62,244 bases of DNA from an uncultured Anaerolineae bacterium (GTDB lineage: Bacteria > Chloroflexota > Anaerolineae > Aggregatilineales > Phototrophicaceae), in contig CALAJK010000086.1 of the NCBI GenBank assembly GCA_937922795.1, positions 1 through 62,244 of the forward strand, read 5' to 3'. The notes under the pieces are model-generated. The model did not search any database, was not told the origin of the DNA, and was given only the letters and a program-made list of their open reading frames with translations. A program made the translations under genes and the position numbers. Positions 17,497 to 26,631 of this stretch are shown one piece after another (within the stretch, counting starts at the first letter, position 1; each line of letters opens with the position of its first letter).

Positions 17497-18053
17497 CTCG
17501 CTTGCTCCCATTCCATCATCGCTTCGCGCAGGCGGCGCAGGCCTAAACTCAACCGAGACTTCACCGTGCCGAGCGGAATGTCCAATATCTGACTGATCTC
17601 AGCCAGCGAAAACTCCTGGTAATACCGCAGCACCACCACTTCGCGCTGAGCTTCCGGCAGGCGCCCCAGCGCGACCGCAATCTGACGCGCCTCAACTGCT
17701 GCGACCAGAAGCGTTTCTGGCGGTTCGCCATCATCTTCAACATCGTGTGGCCAATCATATTCTCGTTCCGTCGCTCTCCAGCGCACGGCCGCCCGTTTGT
17801 AATGATCGCGCGCCAGATTGGTCGCGATCGCGTATAGCCAGGGCTTGAACGGCCGCGGATACTGGTAACGTTTAATGCTGCGCATCAGTCGTAAAAACGT
17901 CTCCTGCGCCAGATCTTGCGCTAACGCGCGATCGCCCCCTGTCGTCCGGTACAGATAGCCCATCAGCGCATCATGATGGCGCTCAACCAACGCTGCCAAT
18001 GCGTCACGATCGCCCTGCTGGATGCGGCACGCCAGATCTTCGTTGGTGATCAA
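17493..18053 (-). CDS. ECF-type RNA polymerase sigma factor
   Basis: A 186-residue sigma-70 family protein of ECF size. Region 2 is seen in LVERHHDALMGYLYRTTG, AQDLAQETFLRLMRSI and FKPWLYAIATNLARDHYKR; region 4 in LPEAQREVVVLRYYQEFSLAEISQIL and GTVKSRLSLGLRRLRE. The start is a TTG at 18053 with CAGGAG seven bases ahead. The gene heads an overlapping operon with a membrane protein and an ABC-2 exporter. That arrangement parallels the B. subtilis sigY-yxlCDEFG operon, in which the sigma factor controls its own operon. Confidence 0.92.
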   Translation of the reverse strand: MITNEDLACRIQQGDRDALAALVERHHDALMGYLYRTTGGDRALAQDLAQETFLRLMRSIKRYQYPRPFKPWLYAIATNLARDHYKRAAVRWRATEREYDWPHDVEDDGEPPETLLVAAVEARQIAVALGRLPEAQREVVVLRYYQEFSLAEISQILDIPLGTVKSRLSLGLRRLREAMMEWEQAR

Positions 18054-18101
18054 CGATGCGCTCCTGATGGCATCGAGTTCTTCAATTCAGTCTATCCCTG
18101 T

Positions 18102-18126
18102 TACGACTGAGCAGACCAAAGGTTCA
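18102..18126 (-). promoter_or_regulatory. Candidate ECF-type promoter of the sigma/exporter operon
   Basis: On the minus strand TGAACC (18126-18121), 15 bases and then CGTA (18105-18102) match the general ECF form GAAC-N16-CGT. The element lies about 50 bases before the TTG start of the sigma gene, as expected for autoregulation. The match is short and could be chance. Confidence 0.35.
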
Positions 18127-18134
18127 CAAGTTTC

Positions 18135-18162
18135 TTGGATGCCCGAATGAACTGGGTATAAT
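18135..18162 (+). promoter_or_regulatory. Candidate sigma-70 promoter of the S9 peptidase gene
   Basis: A perfect TATAAT at 18157-18162 is preceded 16 bases upstream by TTGGAT (18135-18140), a partial -35 match. It points to the S9 peptidase start at 18211, leaving a leader of about 40 bases. It lies back to back with the divergent sigma-operon promoter. Confidence 0.5.
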
Positions 18163-18210
18163 CCACAGTCGTTGACTCACATAAACTTGCCCAAAGGATG
18201 GAAATGTTAG

Positions 18211-20283
18211 ATGTCCCAGCCAAGACGGCCGATCACGGCTGAGGATTTATGCCAGATCACTTACGTCGAAGAGCCCCAAATCAGCCCAGACGGACGCTGG
18301 ATTGCATTTGTGCAGGTGACCGTAGACCGCCTGGAGAACGCTTACAAGCGTAACATCTGGCTGGCGCCAACCCGCGGTGGCCAACCGCTGCAGCTCACCC
18401 GGAGCGGCAAAGACACCCAACCACGCTGGAGTCCAGATGGCGCGTTCCTGGCGTTCACTTCCGCGCGTGATGAGAAGCCACAAATCTACCTGCTGCGCAT
18501 GGTTGAGCCCGGCGGGGAAGCGCGCCAGCTCACCCGTCTCCCCAACGGCGCGCACAGCCCAGCCTGGTCGCCCGATGGCCAGCAGATTGCTTTTCTGGCC
18601 GGCTTGAACGCAGCCGAGCGCGAACGCGAAGACCAGTCCCAGGAAGAGCCGCCCCCTGCCGACAAGCTGGAGGGCAAACATCGCAAAGAGCGCAAGGAGC
18701 ACGACGAGGCCAAGCGTTGGGATCCACGCATTGTGCAGCGCCTCCCCTACCGCACCGGCACCGCCTTTCTCGACGATCGCTTCGCCCAAGTCTACGTGAT
18801 CGCCACCGCTGAAACGCCACAGGGGGAACCGGCGCGGCCCCGCCGCCTGACCCAGGTGGACGCTGATCATAACCCGCCACAGTGGTCACCGGATGGCCAA
18901 TACCTTTACACCGCGCGCATTAGCGACCCGCTGCGCGATGAACCCTGGCGCTGGAGCAATCTATACCGAATTCGCGTGGCGGACGGCGAGACTCAGGAAC
19001 TGACCGACGAGAGTTACAGCAGCAGCGCGCCGCTGCCATCGCCAGACGGACAGTGGGTCGCCTACATTCGTTTTCCGCGGGAGCGGCTGAGCGAGCGCAT
19101 CACCCGTCTGGCGATCATCCCGGCCGGCGGTGGCCAACCCCGCGACTTGAACCTGGAACTCGACCGCTCTATCGGAGACTTCCGCTGGCTTCCGGACAGC
19201 AGCGGCCTGGTGTGCACGGTTCTCAGCGAGGGCAATATCCAGATTCATCGTGTCACGCTGGCTGACAATCGCTTTGAGGTTCAACTAGGTGGCACCCTGC
19301 ACGTAGACAGGTTAGATGTACACACCGCTGGCATCGCTTACGCAGCCAGCACGCCGGCCAATCCGTCCGAACTCTACTGGCTGCCAACCGGCAGCCCAGA
19401 ACCGCAGCAGTTAACCCAGGTGAACGCCCGTTTTCTAGAGCGCGTCATCATCCAAGATATGCACGAACTGCGCTGGCGGTCGCCGTCAGGCGTCGAAATT
19501 CAGGGCTGGTATATGCTGCCGGTCGGCTATGAAACCGGCAAAACCTATCCGCTGGCGCTCAATATCCACGGCGGCCCCCACGTTATGTGGGGCCCGGCGA
19601 TGAAGAGCATGTGGCACGAATGGCAGTTCCACGCCGCGCGCGGTTATGTCGTCTTTTTTTGCAATCCGCGCGGCGCAGAGGGCTATGGAGAGTCGTTCCA
19701 GATGGCGCTTCACGCCGCCTGGGGCGAGATCGCCTTTGACGATCTCATGGCCGGCGTTGATGCGCTGCTGGCGCATGGCTTCGTCGATCCATCTCGGCTG
19801 GCAGTCACCGGGGGTTCATACGGCGGCTATATGACCGCCTGGATCACAGCGCATACGCAGCGGTTCGCCTGCGCCGTTGCCCAGCGCGGCGTCTACAATC
19901 TGCTGGCTTTCACCGGCGTCACCGATATTCCCAGCTTCATCCCCACTGAATTCGGCATCGAGCCGTGGGAAAATCCCGAATACTTGTGGCAGCATTCCCC
20001 ACTAGCGCATGCGCACAAAATCAAAACCCCGCTGCTGCTCATTCACAGCGAAAATGATTTCCGTGTGCCCATCTCCGAAGCCGAACAGTTATTCGCGTAT
20101 GTGCGGCGCAGCGGCGGCACAGTCCAGTTGGTGCGCTTCCCCCGTGAAGGCCACGAGATGAGCCGCAGCGGCGAGCCTGAACACCGCATCGCCAGTCTAA
20201 CCCTTATGGTTGAGTGGTTCGACCAGTACTGCCAGCCGCGCCGTGACACACAGCCCGATCCGATATCCCAGGAGGTCAAATGA
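18211..20283 (+). CDS. S9-family serine peptidase (acylaminoacyl-peptidase/prolyl-oligopeptidase type)
   Basis: A 690-residue cytosolic peptidase. Residues up to about 400 form a beta-propeller with repeated SPDG(R/Q)W blades, and the C-terminal 250 residues form the alpha/beta-hydrolase domain. The triad is complete: Ser536 in GGSYGGY, Asp616 in ENDFRVP and His648 in EGHEMS. A charged insert of about 40 residues (EREREDQSQEEPPPADKL and on) splits the propeller near residue 140. There is no signal peptide. The enzyme removes residues from short peptides; it overlaps an M20 amidohydrolase gene by four bases, which suggests joint peptide degradation. Confidence 0.93.
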   Translation: MSQPRRPITAEDLCQITYVEEPQISPDGRWIAFVQVTVDRLENAYKRNIWLAPTRGGQPLQLTRSGKDTQPRWSPDGAFLAFTSARDEKPQIYLLRMVEPGGEARQLTRLPNGAHSPAWSPDGQQIAFLAGLNAAEREREDQSQEEPPPADKLEGKHRKERKEHDEAKRWDPRIVQRLPYRTGTAFLDDRFAQVYVIATAETPQGEPARPRRLTQVDADHNPPQWSPDGQYLYTARISDPLRDEPWRWSNLYRIRVADGETQELTDESYSSSAPLPSPDGQWVAYIRFPRERLSERITRLAIIPAGGGQPRDLNLELDRSIGDFRWLPDSSGLVCTVLSEGNIQIHRVTLADNRFEVQLGGTLHVDRLDVHTAGIAYAASTPANPSELYWLPTGSPEPQQLTQVNARFLERVIIQDMHELRWRSPSGVEIQGWYMLPVGYETGKTYPLALNIHGGPHVMWGPAMKSMWHEWQFHAARGYVVFFCNPRGAEGYGESFQMALHAAWGEIAFDDLMAGVDALLAHGFVDPSRLAVTGGSYGGYMTAWITAHTQRFACAVAQRGVYNLLAFTGVTDIPSFIPTEFGIEPWENPEYLWQHSPLAHAHKIKTPLLLIHSENDFRVPISEAEQLFAYVRRSGGTVQLVRFPREGHEMSRSGEPEHRIASLTLMVEWFDQYCQPRRDTQPDPISQEVK

Positions 20284-21464
20284 CGCCCGCTCATACCATC
20301 CTCGAACAGGCACGTCAGCTGCAAACTGATCTGGTCGCTTGGCGGCGCGACATTCACATGCACCCCGAATTGAGCTTTGAGGAAGTCCGCACGGCTCGGT
20401 TGGTCGCTGATACGCTTCATGCGATGGGCATCGAAGCCCAAACTGGCGTGGGCAAAACCGGCGTGGTAGCGCGTCTAGGCGAGGGCAAACCGGTCATCGG
20501 CATCCGCGCCGATATGGATGCCCTGCCTATTCAGGAAGCCAACGACGTGCCCTATGCCTCGCAAATTCCGGGGAAAATGCACGCCTGCGGTCACGACGCC
20601 CACACCGCCATTCTGCTGGGGGTAGCCAGAATCCTGAATGAGATGCCCGACCGCCCGGCGGGCGAAATCCGGCTGCTCTTTCAGCCGAGCGAAGAAACCG
20701 AAGACGCCGAAGGCAAGAGCGGCGCTGTGCGCATGATCGAAGAGGGCGCGCTAGAAGGCATAGATGCGGTGATCGCGCTGCACGTCGCCAGCGGCATTCC
20801 CTCCGGCAAGATCCGCATCGGCGGCGGCTACGTTTCGGCGTCGGTCGATTCGTTCGAGGCAGTCATCATCGGCGAAGGCTGCCACGGCGCTTACCCACAG
20901 TACGGCATAGACCCGATCTATCTGCTGGCGCAGGTGATCAACGCTGTTCATGGCATCCGTGCGCGCCGCGTGAATCCCGTGCGCCCGGCCGTGATCTCTA
21001 TCGGCTCCGTTCACGGCGGCGTCGCCGACAATGTGATCCCTGACCGCGTCGCCATCAAAGGCACGATCCGGAGCTATGACGACAGCACGCGCGAGCAGCT
21101 CTGGGCGGAGCTAGAGAAGGCGCTGGGTGTGGCGCGCGCGCTAGGCGGCGATTTCCAACTCCGGATCGTCAAGGGCTATCCGTCGATGATCAACGACCAA
21201 GGCGTGTCCGACCTCATTCAAGGGGCGGCTGTTGACATACTCGGTCCGGATGCGCTGCACATCGAGGAACCCGGCATGGGCGCTGAGGATTTCAGCTACA
21301 TGACTCGTCTGGCGCCTGGCGCGATGTTTCATCTAGGCGCTCAATTGGACTCGGTGAACCGCCCTCATCACAGTCCGATCTTCGACCTCGACGAGTCGGC
21401 GCTGCCCATCGGCGCTGCCGTCCTGGTCGAGTCAGCGTGTCGGCTGCTGCGCCAGATGGCCTGA
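20280..21464 (+). CDS. M20-family metallo-amidohydrolase (M20D)
   Basis: A 394-residue M20D enzyme. Typical elements are the N-terminal RRDIHMHPELSFEE, GIRADMDALPIQE, the metal-binding CGHDAHTA near residues 102-109 and FQPSEETEDAEG. A dimerisation domain lies in the middle, and GMGAEDFSYM near 340 supplies a C-terminal ligand. Relatives hydrolyse N-acyl amino acids, hippurate or IAA conjugates; the exact amide is not shown. It starts within the S9 peptidase stop (ATGA), so the two are translated together, consistent with sequential breakdown of blocked peptides. Confidence 0.9.
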   Translation: MTPAHTILEQARQLQTDLVAWRRDIHMHPELSFEEVRTARLVADTLHAMGIEAQTGVGKTGVVARLGEGKPVIGIRADMDALPIQEANDVPYASQIPGKMHACGHDAHTAILLGVARILNEMPDRPAGEIRLLFQPSEETEDAEGKSGAVRMIEEGALEGIDAVIALHVASGIPSGKIRIGGGYVSASVDSFEAVIIGEGCHGAYPQYGIDPIYLLAQVINAVHGIRARRVNPVRPAVISIGSVHGGVADNVIPDRVAIKGTIRSYDDSTREQLWAELEKALGVARALGGDFQLRIVKGYPSMINDQGVSDLIQGAAVDILGPDALHIEEPGMGAEDFSYMTRLAPGAMFHLGAQLDSVNRPHHSPIFDLDESALPIGAAVLVESACRLLRQMA

Positions 21465-21501
21465 CCCGGAAAATGTTGAGCGGTGACAGGAGCGATGTCT
21501 C

Positions 21502-23139
21502 ATGACAACTTACGCTTTAGGCGGCGAGCTGGTGGCGCGGGCGCTGGCCGCTCAGGGTGTGACCACACTCTACACTTTGTGCGGCGGTCATGTTATGCCC
21601 ATCTATGACGGCTGTCTGAACAACGGCATCCGCATCATTGACTTCCGTCACGAACAGGCTGCCGCTCATGCCGCCGATGCCCACGCCCGGCTGACGCGCA
21701 ATGTCGGCGTCGCCGTCGTCACGGCCGGCCCTGGCGTGACCGACGCAGTCACCGGCGTCGCTAACGCCTACGAAGCGCGCAGCCCGCTGGTGCTGCTGGG
21801 CGGCGCCGCGCCGCTCAAGACCAAGGGGATGGGAGCGCTTCAGGAAATCCCCCAACTAGGCCTCTTCCAGGACATCACGAAAGTGCGTTTCACCATCACC
21901 CAAACTGAGCACATTCCCGACAGGTTGGCTGAAGCTTTCCAGATCGCTTTGAGTGGGCGGCCTGGCCCTGTCTTCGTTGAGCTTCCTTTCGATGTGCTGT
22001 TCAATGCCGTTGAGCCGCCGCCTATCCACCCTCGCGTCGCCATCGAGCCCACACCGCCGGCGCTGGGGGCGGTGGCCAGCATGTTCGAACTTTTGCGAGC
22101 TGCCCAAAAGCCGCTGATCATCGCCGGCACTCAAGTGTATTGGGATCAGGCGCATAACGCTCTGCGTGAACTCACCGAACAGACCAGCATTCCTGTCTTC
22201 ACCAATGGGGCCGGGCGCGGCACACTTCCGATGACGCATCCCAATTGTTTCAAGTCCGCTCGCGGCGCCGCCCTACGCGAGGCCGACGTCGTCATTCTGC
22301 TGGGCACACCGCTCGACTTTCGTCTGAAATATGGCCAGGAAGGCTGGAACCCACAGGCTAAGCTCATTCAGATCGAAAACGATCCCGCCGAACTTCACCG
22401 CAACCGCCGGGCTGATGTCGCCATCGTCGCCGATGCCCGCCTAGTGCTGGAGGCGTTGATCGAGGGTTTGCACGGCCTGCGTTGGGATGCATGGTTGGCT
22501 CGCCTGCGTCTGCTAGAGGACCAGAAGAATGAGGAGCTCAAGCGCTGGATGGCGCTGGATGACATCCCGATCAATCACTTCCGTTTCGCCGCTGCCATTA
22601 ACCAGTTCATCGGCGAAGATACGCTCATCATTGGCGATGGCGGCGATATTGTCGCCGCCTGCGCTAAAGTGATTGACCTCACGCACCCCGGTCAGTGGCT
22701 CGACCCCGGCCCTCTGGGCTGTCTAGGCGTAGGCGCGCCCTTCGCTATTGCCGCCCAACATCTGCACCCACAGAAGCGAGTCCTGATCATCAGCGGTGAT
22801 GGCTCGTTCGGCTTAAATGGCTTCGAGTTCGATACGGCTGTGCGCTTCGGGCTGCCGATCGTCGCCATCGTGGGCAACGACGCCGGTTGGGGACAAATTC
22901 GCACGCCGCAGATCCAGATGGTCGGCGAGAGCCGCGCCGTCGCCACCGCGCTCGCCCCTACCCGCTACGATCGAATTGTCGAGGCGATGGGGGGATATAG
23001 CGAGTATGTCGAACATCCCGATGACATCCTGCCGGCCTTAGAACGCGCTTTCGCCAGCCGCAAGCCGGCCTGTGTCAACGTGATGATCGACCCCCAGGGA
23101 ATGGCGAAGACCGGCGCCAGCACGCCCTACATCGTCTGA
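21502..23139 (+). CDS. Thiamine-pyrophosphate-dependent enzyme (acetolactate synthase / 2-hydroxyacyl-CoA lyase-like)
   Basis: A 545-residue member of the acetolactate-synthase superfamily with the full three-domain layout: N-terminal PYR domain with the catalytic glutamate in DFRHEQAAAHAADAHAR (about residue 51), a central domain, and a C-terminal PP domain with GDGSFGLNGFEFDTAV near 432 and NDAGW as the second half of the Mg2+/TPP motif. The YTLCGGHVMPIYDG start resembles 2-hydroxyacyl-CoA lyase and oxalyl-CoA decarboxylase relatives more than biosynthetic IlvB. No small regulatory subunit gene is adjacent, which also argues against IlvB. It lies 37 bases after the M20 gene. Confidence 0.85.
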   Translation: MTTYALGGELVARALAAQGVTTLYTLCGGHVMPIYDGCLNNGIRIIDFRHEQAAAHAADAHARLTRNVGVAVVTAGPGVTDAVTGVANAYEARSPLVLLGGAAPLKTKGMGALQEIPQLGLFQDITKVRFTITQTEHIPDRLAEAFQIALSGRPGPVFVELPFDVLFNAVEPPPIHPRVAIEPTPPALGAVASMFELLRAAQKPLIIAGTQVYWDQAHNALRELTEQTSIPVFTNGAGRGTLPMTHPNCFKSARGAALREADVVILLGTPLDFRLKYGQEGWNPQAKLIQIENDPAELHRNRRADVAIVADARLVLEALIEGLHGLRWDAWLARLRLLEDQKNEELKRWMALDDIPINHFRFAAAINQFIGEDTLIIGDGGDIVAACAKVIDLTHPGQWLDPGPLGCLGVGAPFAIAAQHLHPQKRVLIISGDGSFGLNGFEFDTAVRFGLPIVAIVGNDAGWGQIRTPQIQMVGESRAVATALAPTRYDRIVEAMGGYSEYVEHPDDILPALERAFASRKPACVNVMIDPQGMAKTGASTPYIV

Positions 23140-23161
23140 GGAAGTTAACCGCTTCAGGCCG

Positions 23162-23476
23162 CTACCCTGGCTTCGGCACGTAGCGCGCCAGGATCGCTTC
23201 AAGCTGGTCGAGTTCAACGGCGTTGAACACGTCATGGGCCGGATAGACGATCAGGTTCGGGCCGGCGCCGCACATGCTCAGGCAGTTAGCGGTTTCCAGC
23301 TTCACCGACGTCGTCTGCTGGCTTTCGTTCATCTGGCGAACCAGCGTTTCCAGCCGTCCGTACAACCGGTCAGCCCGCCGGCTCAGATTGCAGTACTGCC
23401 CCCGGCACAACACCAGTCGAATCCGCCTCGGCGCATCAGGATTCGACATGCCAGCAGACAAAGTCGCGTCGGTCAT
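23162..23476 (-). CDS. Thioredoxin-fold [2Fe-2S] ferredoxin
   Basis: A 104-residue protein of the thioredoxin-like 2Fe-2S ferredoxin family. The four ligand cysteines are visible as CRGQYC and then CLSMCG about 40 residues later, followed by GPNLIVYP. Such proteins resemble the NuoE C-terminal domain and pass electrons in the cytoplasm. Its ATG shares a base with the gamma-glutamyltransferase stop (TGATG), so it is translationally coupled to that gene and is the last member of the Liv operon. A redox partner is not evident. An internal ATG at residue 10 is a possible alternative start. Confidence 0.85.
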   Translation of the reverse strand: MTDATLSAGMSNPDAPRRIRLVLCRGQYCNLSRRADRLYGRLETLVRQMNESQQTTSVKLETANCLSMCGAGPNLIVYPAHDVFNAVELDQLEAILARYVPKPG

Positions 23477-25095
23477 CAGAATGTCGCCGCCAGCCCATCC
23501 TTGCGTGGATCGCTGCCACCATACAACACGCCGGTGGCCGCGTCACGCCGGATGATCTGGCCATCGCCAAACAGCCCGCGCGCCCGTCCCGACACCGGAC
23601 GAACCCGGTGGCCAAGTTCAGCCAGGCGCGCCATCGTGGCCACCGGGATGCCCTCTTCCAGCGCCAGCGTGCTGTCAGATGTGCCGGCTTCCAGGCACCA
23701 CCGGGGACGATTCAGCGCTTCTTGCGGGTTCAGGTCATCGTCCAACATGGCGCTGAGCACCTGAAAATGCCCCTGCGGCTGCATGAAACCGCCCATCACC
23801 CCGAAACACGCCCACAGTTCGCCATCCTTCAGCGCCAGCGCCGGGATGATCGTATGGTAGGGGCGCTTACCACCCGCCAGGGCGTTGGGATGCCCCGGTT
23901 CCAAACTGAAGCAGGCGCCGCGGTTTTGCAGAAACACGCCCGTCCCACGGGCGACAATTCCGGTTCCGAAGCCCATGTACAGGCTGTTGATGAACGAACA
24001 TGCGTTGCCCCGGCCATCCACCACGCTCAGGTAAACCGTGCTGGAGCCCGGCAGCGGCTGCCCATAAGTTGGCGGCAGCATCGCTCGTTCCGGCGAGATC
24101 AATGCGCGGCGCGTTTCAGCGTATTCTCGGCTCAGCAGCGCCGCCACTGGCGCCGGGTTGGTTTCCCAATCGGCGATATACTGGCGCGCGTCGGCAAAAG
24201 CCAGGCGCATCACTTCTACCATGAGATGCAGGCGTTGGGGCGAGTCCCACGCCAGGTCGCCTAAACGCCAGGCTGAGGCGATATTGAGCGCAATCAACGC
24301 CGCCAGCCCCTGACCATTGGGAGGGTGCTCATAAACTGCTACATCGCGGTACACCGTGGAGATGGGATCACCCCAGGTCGAAGTATGCCGCCGCAAATCC
24401 TCATGCGTGAGCACCCCGCCCTGTTCTTGCACAGTCGTCACAATCGCGTCGGCGATCGGACCGGTATAGAATGCCTGCGGGCCGCCTTCAGCCACAGTCC
24501 TGAGCGTTCGCGCCAGATCAGGCAGCCGCACAATTTCGCCAGTCCGTGGAGCTCGCCCGCCGGGCAGATAGTCTGCTGCGTAAGGGCTCTGACGCAGCAG
24601 GGGTTCCGCTGCCTGCCAGCTTGCTGCAAACACCGGGTGTACCGGGAAACCTGCTTCAGCATAGTGGATCGCGTCCACCAGGACATCGGCCAGCGTCATG
24701 CTGCCGTGCCGCTGCAGCAGGTCGTGCCAACCAGCAGCAGCGCCCGGCACCGTGACAGCATGCGCGCTGCGTTCAGGGACTACAGTGCAGCCCGCCGCCC
24801 TTAGGTCTTCTAACCTCAAAGCCAGCGGCGCGCGACCGCTGCCGTTCAATGCGCTGATCTGGCGCGTCTGGGCATCAAAGTACAGCGCAAAGCAGTCCCC
24901 GCCGATGCCCGTTGAAGCCGGTTCGGTCACATTCAGCACGGCTGCGGTGGCGATAGCTGCATCGGCGGCATTGCCCCCCTGCCGTAAGATATGCAGCCCC
25001 GCTTGCGCCGCCAGCGGATTGCTGGCTGCCACCATCCCGCGCCGGCCAACGACCATGGAACGGCGCGAGCGAAAGTCAAAAGTCATGGGTTTCAT
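23476..25095 (-). CDS. ggt: Gamma-glutamyltransferase (Ntn hydrolase), no signal peptide
   Basis: A 539-residue gamma-glutamyltransferase/hydrolase. The N-terminal substrate-binding segment GRRGMVAASNPLAAQAG, QGGNAADAAIATAAVLNVTEP and GIGGDCF are family-typical. The autoprocessing site lies at about residue 352, where SSTVYLSVVD places the nucleophile Thr353; GGKRPYHTIIPAL follows. The protein lacks a signal peptide, unlike periplasmic Ggt of E. coli, so it probably works in the cytoplasm on imported gamma-glutamyl compounds. It begins 15 bases after livF and overlaps the ferredoxin gene, making it part of the amino-acid importer operon. Confidence 0.92.
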   Translation of the reverse strand: MKPMTFDFRSRRSMVVGRRGMVAASNPLAAQAGLHILRQGGNAADAAIATAAVLNVTEPASTGIGGDCFALYFDAQTRQISALNGSGRAPLALRLEDLRAAGCTVVPERSAHAVTVPGAAAGWHDLLQRHGSMTLADVLVDAIHYAEAGFPVHPVFAASWQAAEPLLRQSPYAADYLPGGRAPRTGEIVRLPDLARTLRTVAEGGPQAFYTGPIADAIVTTVQEQGGVLTHEDLRRHTSTWGDPISTVYRDVAVYEHPPNGQGLAALIALNIASAWRLGDLAWDSPQRLHLMVEVMRLAFADARQYIADWETNPAPVAALLSREYAETRRALISPERAMLPPTYGQPLPGSSTVYLSVVDGRGNACSFINSLYMGFGTGIVARGTGVFLQNRGACFSLEPGHPNALAGGKRPYHTIIPALALKDGELWACFGVMGGFMQPQGHFQVLSAMLDDDLNPQEALNRPRWCLEAGTSDSTLALEEGIPVATMARLAELGHRVRPVSGRARGLFGDGQIIRRDAATGVLYGGSDPRKDGLAATF

Positions 25096-25110
25096 GGGCG
25101 GCCTGGCGTG

Positions 25111-25824
25111 TCAAGCTTCGCCTAAGTAAACCTTACGCACCGCTTCGTCATGGATCAACACGCTGGCCTTATCACTCAAAGCGACTAAGCCGCTCTGCAG
25201 CACGTAGCCGTGATGGGCGATCTCCAGCGCCATCCGGGCGTTCTGCTCTACTAGTAGGATCGTCGTGCCCTGCTCATTGATGCGGCGGATCAGCTCAAAA
25301 ATCTCCTCAACCAGCACCGGCGCCAGCCCCATCGAAGGCTCGTCCAGCAGTAAAATGCGCGGGCGAGCCATCAGCGCCCGGCCGATCGCCAGCATCTGCT
25401 GTTCGCCGCCCGACAGCGTGCCGCCTAGCTGATTGTGGCGTTCTTTCAACCGCGGCAGCCGGCTGAAGATGAATTCCATATCCTGGGCGATTTGAGCCGG
25501 GTTCTTTTGGGTGAACGCGCCCATCTCCAGGTTCTCGCGCACAGTCAACCGGGTGAAGATCTTGCGTCCCTCCGGCGACTGTACCACGCCGCGCGCGACG
25601 ATCTGATGCGCTGGCAGATGCGTGATATCCTCGCCGTTCAGCAGAATGCGCCCCTTGGCCGCCGGTGTGATACCGCAGATCGTGTTCAACGTGGTCGTCT
25701 TGCCCGCCCCATTGCCGCCGATCAGCGTGACAATTTCGCCCTGCTCAACCGCCAGGCTGACCCCCTTCAGGGCATGAATACGGCCGTAGTACGTATGGAT
25801 GTCTTCAACTTGCAGCAGAGTCAT
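25111..25824 (-). CDS. livF: Branched-chain amino-acid ABC importer ATPase LivF
   Basis: A 237-residue ATPase: Walker A GGNGAGKTTTLN near residues 36-47, signature LSGGEQQMLAIGRAL and Walker B ILLLDEPSMGLAPVL. The VVQSPEGRKIFTRLTV segment is specific to LivF. It powers uptake together with LivG. Its ATG overlaps the livG stop by four bases. Downstream, gamma-glutamyltransferase begins after only 15 bases. Confidence 0.93.
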   Translation of the reverse strand: MTLLQVEDIHTYYGRIHALKGVSLAVEQGEIVTLIGGNGAGKTTTLNTICGITPAAKGRILLNGEDITHLPAHQIVARGVVQSPEGRKIFTRLTVRENLEMGAFTQKNPAQIAQDMEFIFSRLPRLKERHNQLGGTLSGGEQQMLAIGRALMARPRILLLDEPSMGLAPVLVEEIFELIRRINEQGTTILLVEQNARMALEIAHHGYVLQSGLVALSDKASVLIHDEAVRKVYLGEA

Positions 25825-26630
25825 GACCCAGACGCTCGCATTTCTGTAGATGAGGTTGCGATCCGGGTGGAACCCAGGTACGCCTCAATCACACGCGGAT
25901 CGCGCTGCACTTCTGCCGGCAGCCCTTCAGCAATTTTCTCGCCGTAATCCATCACGCTCACCTGATCAGACACATTCATCACCAACTTCATATCGTGCTC
26001 GATCAGGAAGATAGTTAGGTCATGCTCATCGCGCAGCCGGCGGATGAACATCATCATCTCGTCTGTTTCATGGGGGTTCATGCCAGCAGTTGGCTCGTCA
26101 AGCAGCAGCAGCTTCGGCTCGGAGGCCAGCGCACGCGCGATCTCCAGCCGGCGCTGAAGTCCATACGGCAGGTTCTCAGCCAGGAAATCGCCCTGTTCCG
26201 CCAAACCGATGAACTCGAGCAGCTCCAGCGCTCGCTCCAGCGCCTGCCGCTCCTCGCGGCGGGTGGATGGCAGCCCCAGTACCGCCGCTATCGGATGCGA
26301 GCGCAGACGGGTATGCATGCCTACCAGGATGTTCTCGATGACCGTCATGCCGGTGAACAGACGAATATTCTGGTACGTTCGCGCGATACCCAGGCGCGTG
26401 ATCTGATCCGGTCGCAGCCCACGTATCGACTGCCCCTGAAACAGCATGGTGCCTTCTTCAGGCACGTAGAACCCAGTCACACAGTTGAAAAAGGTGGTCT
26501 TGCCGGCGCCGTTCGGGCCGATCAAACTGGCAATCGCGCCGCGCGGAATTTCGAGATCAACGTTCCGGACGGCCGTCAGCCCGCCAAACCGCTTGACGAT
26601 GCCCTGGGCTTTTAGGATGATGTCTCCCAT
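25821..26630 (-). CDS. livG: Branched-chain amino-acid ABC importer ATPase LivG
   Basis: A 269-residue ATPase with Walker A GPNGAGKTTFFNCVTGF near residues 38-54, the LivG-typical GIARTYQNIRLF, a degenerate signature NLPYGLQRRLEIARAL, and Walker B LLLLDEPTAGMNPHETDE. The C-terminal GEKIAEGLPAEVQRDPRVIEAYLG is characteristic of LivG. It couples to LivM and LivH at the cytoplasmic face. It starts one base after the livM stop. Confidence 0.93.
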   Translation of the reverse strand: MGDIILKAQGIVKRFGGLTAVRNVDLEIPRGAIASLIGPNGAGKTTFFNCVTGFYVPEEGTMLFQGQSIRGLRPDQITRLGIARTYQNIRLFTGMTVIENILVGMHTRLRSHPIAAVLGLPSTRREERQALERALELLEFIGLAEQGDFLAENLPYGLQRRLEIARALASEPKLLLLDEPTAGMNPHETDEMMMFIRRLRDEHDLTIFLIEHDMKLVMNVSDQVSVMDYGEKIAEGLPAEVQRDPRVIEAYLGSTRIATSSTEMRASGS

Positions 26631-26631
26631 G

